Shown piece by piece: positions 32,474-32,738 of a stretch of 32,738 nucleotides of DNA (position 1 is the stretch's first letter; each line of letters starts with the position of its first letter). The notes under the pieces are model-generated. The model worked only from the letters and a program-made list of their open reading frames with translations, was not told where the DNA came from and ran no database searches. The position numbers were made by a program, and so were the translations under genes. Source of the DNA: Flavobacteriales bacterium (GTDB lineage: Bacteria; Bacteroidota; Bacteroidia; Flavobacteriales_G; Salibacteraceae); assembly GCA_018609045.1 (NCBI GenBank), contig JABAYK010000019.1, positions 1-32,738 of the forward strand, read 5' to 3'.

Positions 32474-32489
32474 TTGCCAATTACTTTTT
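32468..32489. terminator. Terminator between the convergent Crp/Fnr and chorismate mutase genes
   Basis: A perfect 8-bp stem, AAGTAATT (32468-32475) with AATTACTT (32479-32486), has loop GCC and a T run on the plus strand. It contains the Crp/Fnr stop codon and the other gene's stop. On the minus strand there is no T run, so it serves mainly the plus-strand unit. Confidence 0.65.
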
Positions 32490-32738
32490 ATCTACAACCT
32501 CAACCTGGTTGTTCATAATTGCAGTTTGTATTTTGATTGATTCTTGGTGAACAACTTCTAATAAGAGTTTCACAAATTCAGGATGTAAATCCAATAGCTT
32601 TCCCCAATTTTCTCTTGAATCGAGTATTTGTTGCCACCTTTCTATTTGCAAAATAGCAACATCGTTTTCTTTTTTGTAGTTCCCGATTTCTGCTACCAAT
32701 TCAATTCGTTCAGCCAATTTTTTGAGCAATGCATTGTC
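32481..32738 (-). CDS. Chorismate mutase (AroQ) domain, C-terminal part of a gene running off the window
   Basis: The frame is open to the window edge, so the N-terminus is missing; the TTG at 32729 is internal. The 85 visible residues match the AroQ helical fold: LAERIELVAEIGNYKKEN (Arg and Lys of the active site), VAILQIERWQQIL, and LLEVVHQESIKIQTAIMN. Chorismate mutase makes prephenate for Phe and Tyr synthesis. In Bacteroidota this domain is usually the C-terminal part of a bifunctional DAHP synthase/chorismate mutase. The ILQ.ERW segment looks like that version, but the fusion cannot be confirmed here. Confidence 0.85.
   Translation of the reverse strand, partial: DNALLKKLAERIELVAEIGNYKKENDVAILQIERWQQILDSRENWGKLLDLHPEFVKLLLEVVHQESIKIQTAIMNNQVEVVDKK

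Overview
The window looks like chromosome of a low-GC member of the Bacteroidota, most likely Flavobacteriales-like. The signs are a type IX secretion (T9SS) C-terminal sorting domain, an Omp28-type protein, DUF6089 and DUF3109 proteins, an OmpA/PD40 protein, a eukaryote-like NrdB, a GlyQS-type glycyl-tRNA synthetase, and many promoters with the Bacteroidota -7 element TAnnTTTG close to the start codon. I cannot name the genus. No rRNA, tRNA, CRISPR array, insertion sequence or prophage was seen.

Region 1 (1-8960) is a reduced-sulfur island. After the 3' part of an OmpA-family gene comes a sulfide:quinone oxidoreductase (SQR) gene broken by a one-base frameshift and an in-frame stop. A small methyltransferase gene follows. 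Then comes a minus-strand cluster read as TauE/SafE exporter, persulfide dioxygenase fused to two rhodanese domains, a hairpin, a double UspA protein, a YeeE/YedE transporter half, an outer-membrane porin, and a second small YeeE/YedE half. Together these could move reduced sulfur into the cell, oxidise sulfane sulfur to sulfite and export it. The SQR and TauE promoters share one architecture: a GTGAT-N4-ATCAC palindrome centred exactly 33 bp from the centre of a -7 element. This is the position of a class II Crp/Fnr activator. A Crp/Fnr regulator with a fitting recognition helix and two cysteines in its sensor domain lies at 31844-32473.

Region 2 (9000-12650) holds a T9SS-exported Omp28-like protein and a small MORN/YwqK-type lipoprotein. 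The lipoprotein gene sits between two related blocks of dispersed and tandem repeats: a 7-bp array, four copies of a 43-bp unit, an 8-bp array and a 15-bp repeat.

Region 3 (12648-18205) has a self-cleaving XRE-S24 repressor divergent from a Y-family DNA polymerase, with a symmetrical operator-like region between them. A glycosyltransferase, an Ig-like lipoprotein and free methionine-R-sulfoxide reductase follow on the minus strand.

Region 4 (18206-27427) is mostly housekeeping: nrdB-nrdA with a structured leader, a DUF6089 outer-membrane protein with a problematic start at a poly-A tract, a DUF3109 protein, glyQS, and the operon prs-rplY-pth.

Region 5 (27600-end) holds a PKD lipoprotein overlapping a small exported protein, gdhA with a strong terminator, kbl overlapping the Crp/Fnr gene by one base, and the 3' end of a chorismate mutase gene that runs off the window.
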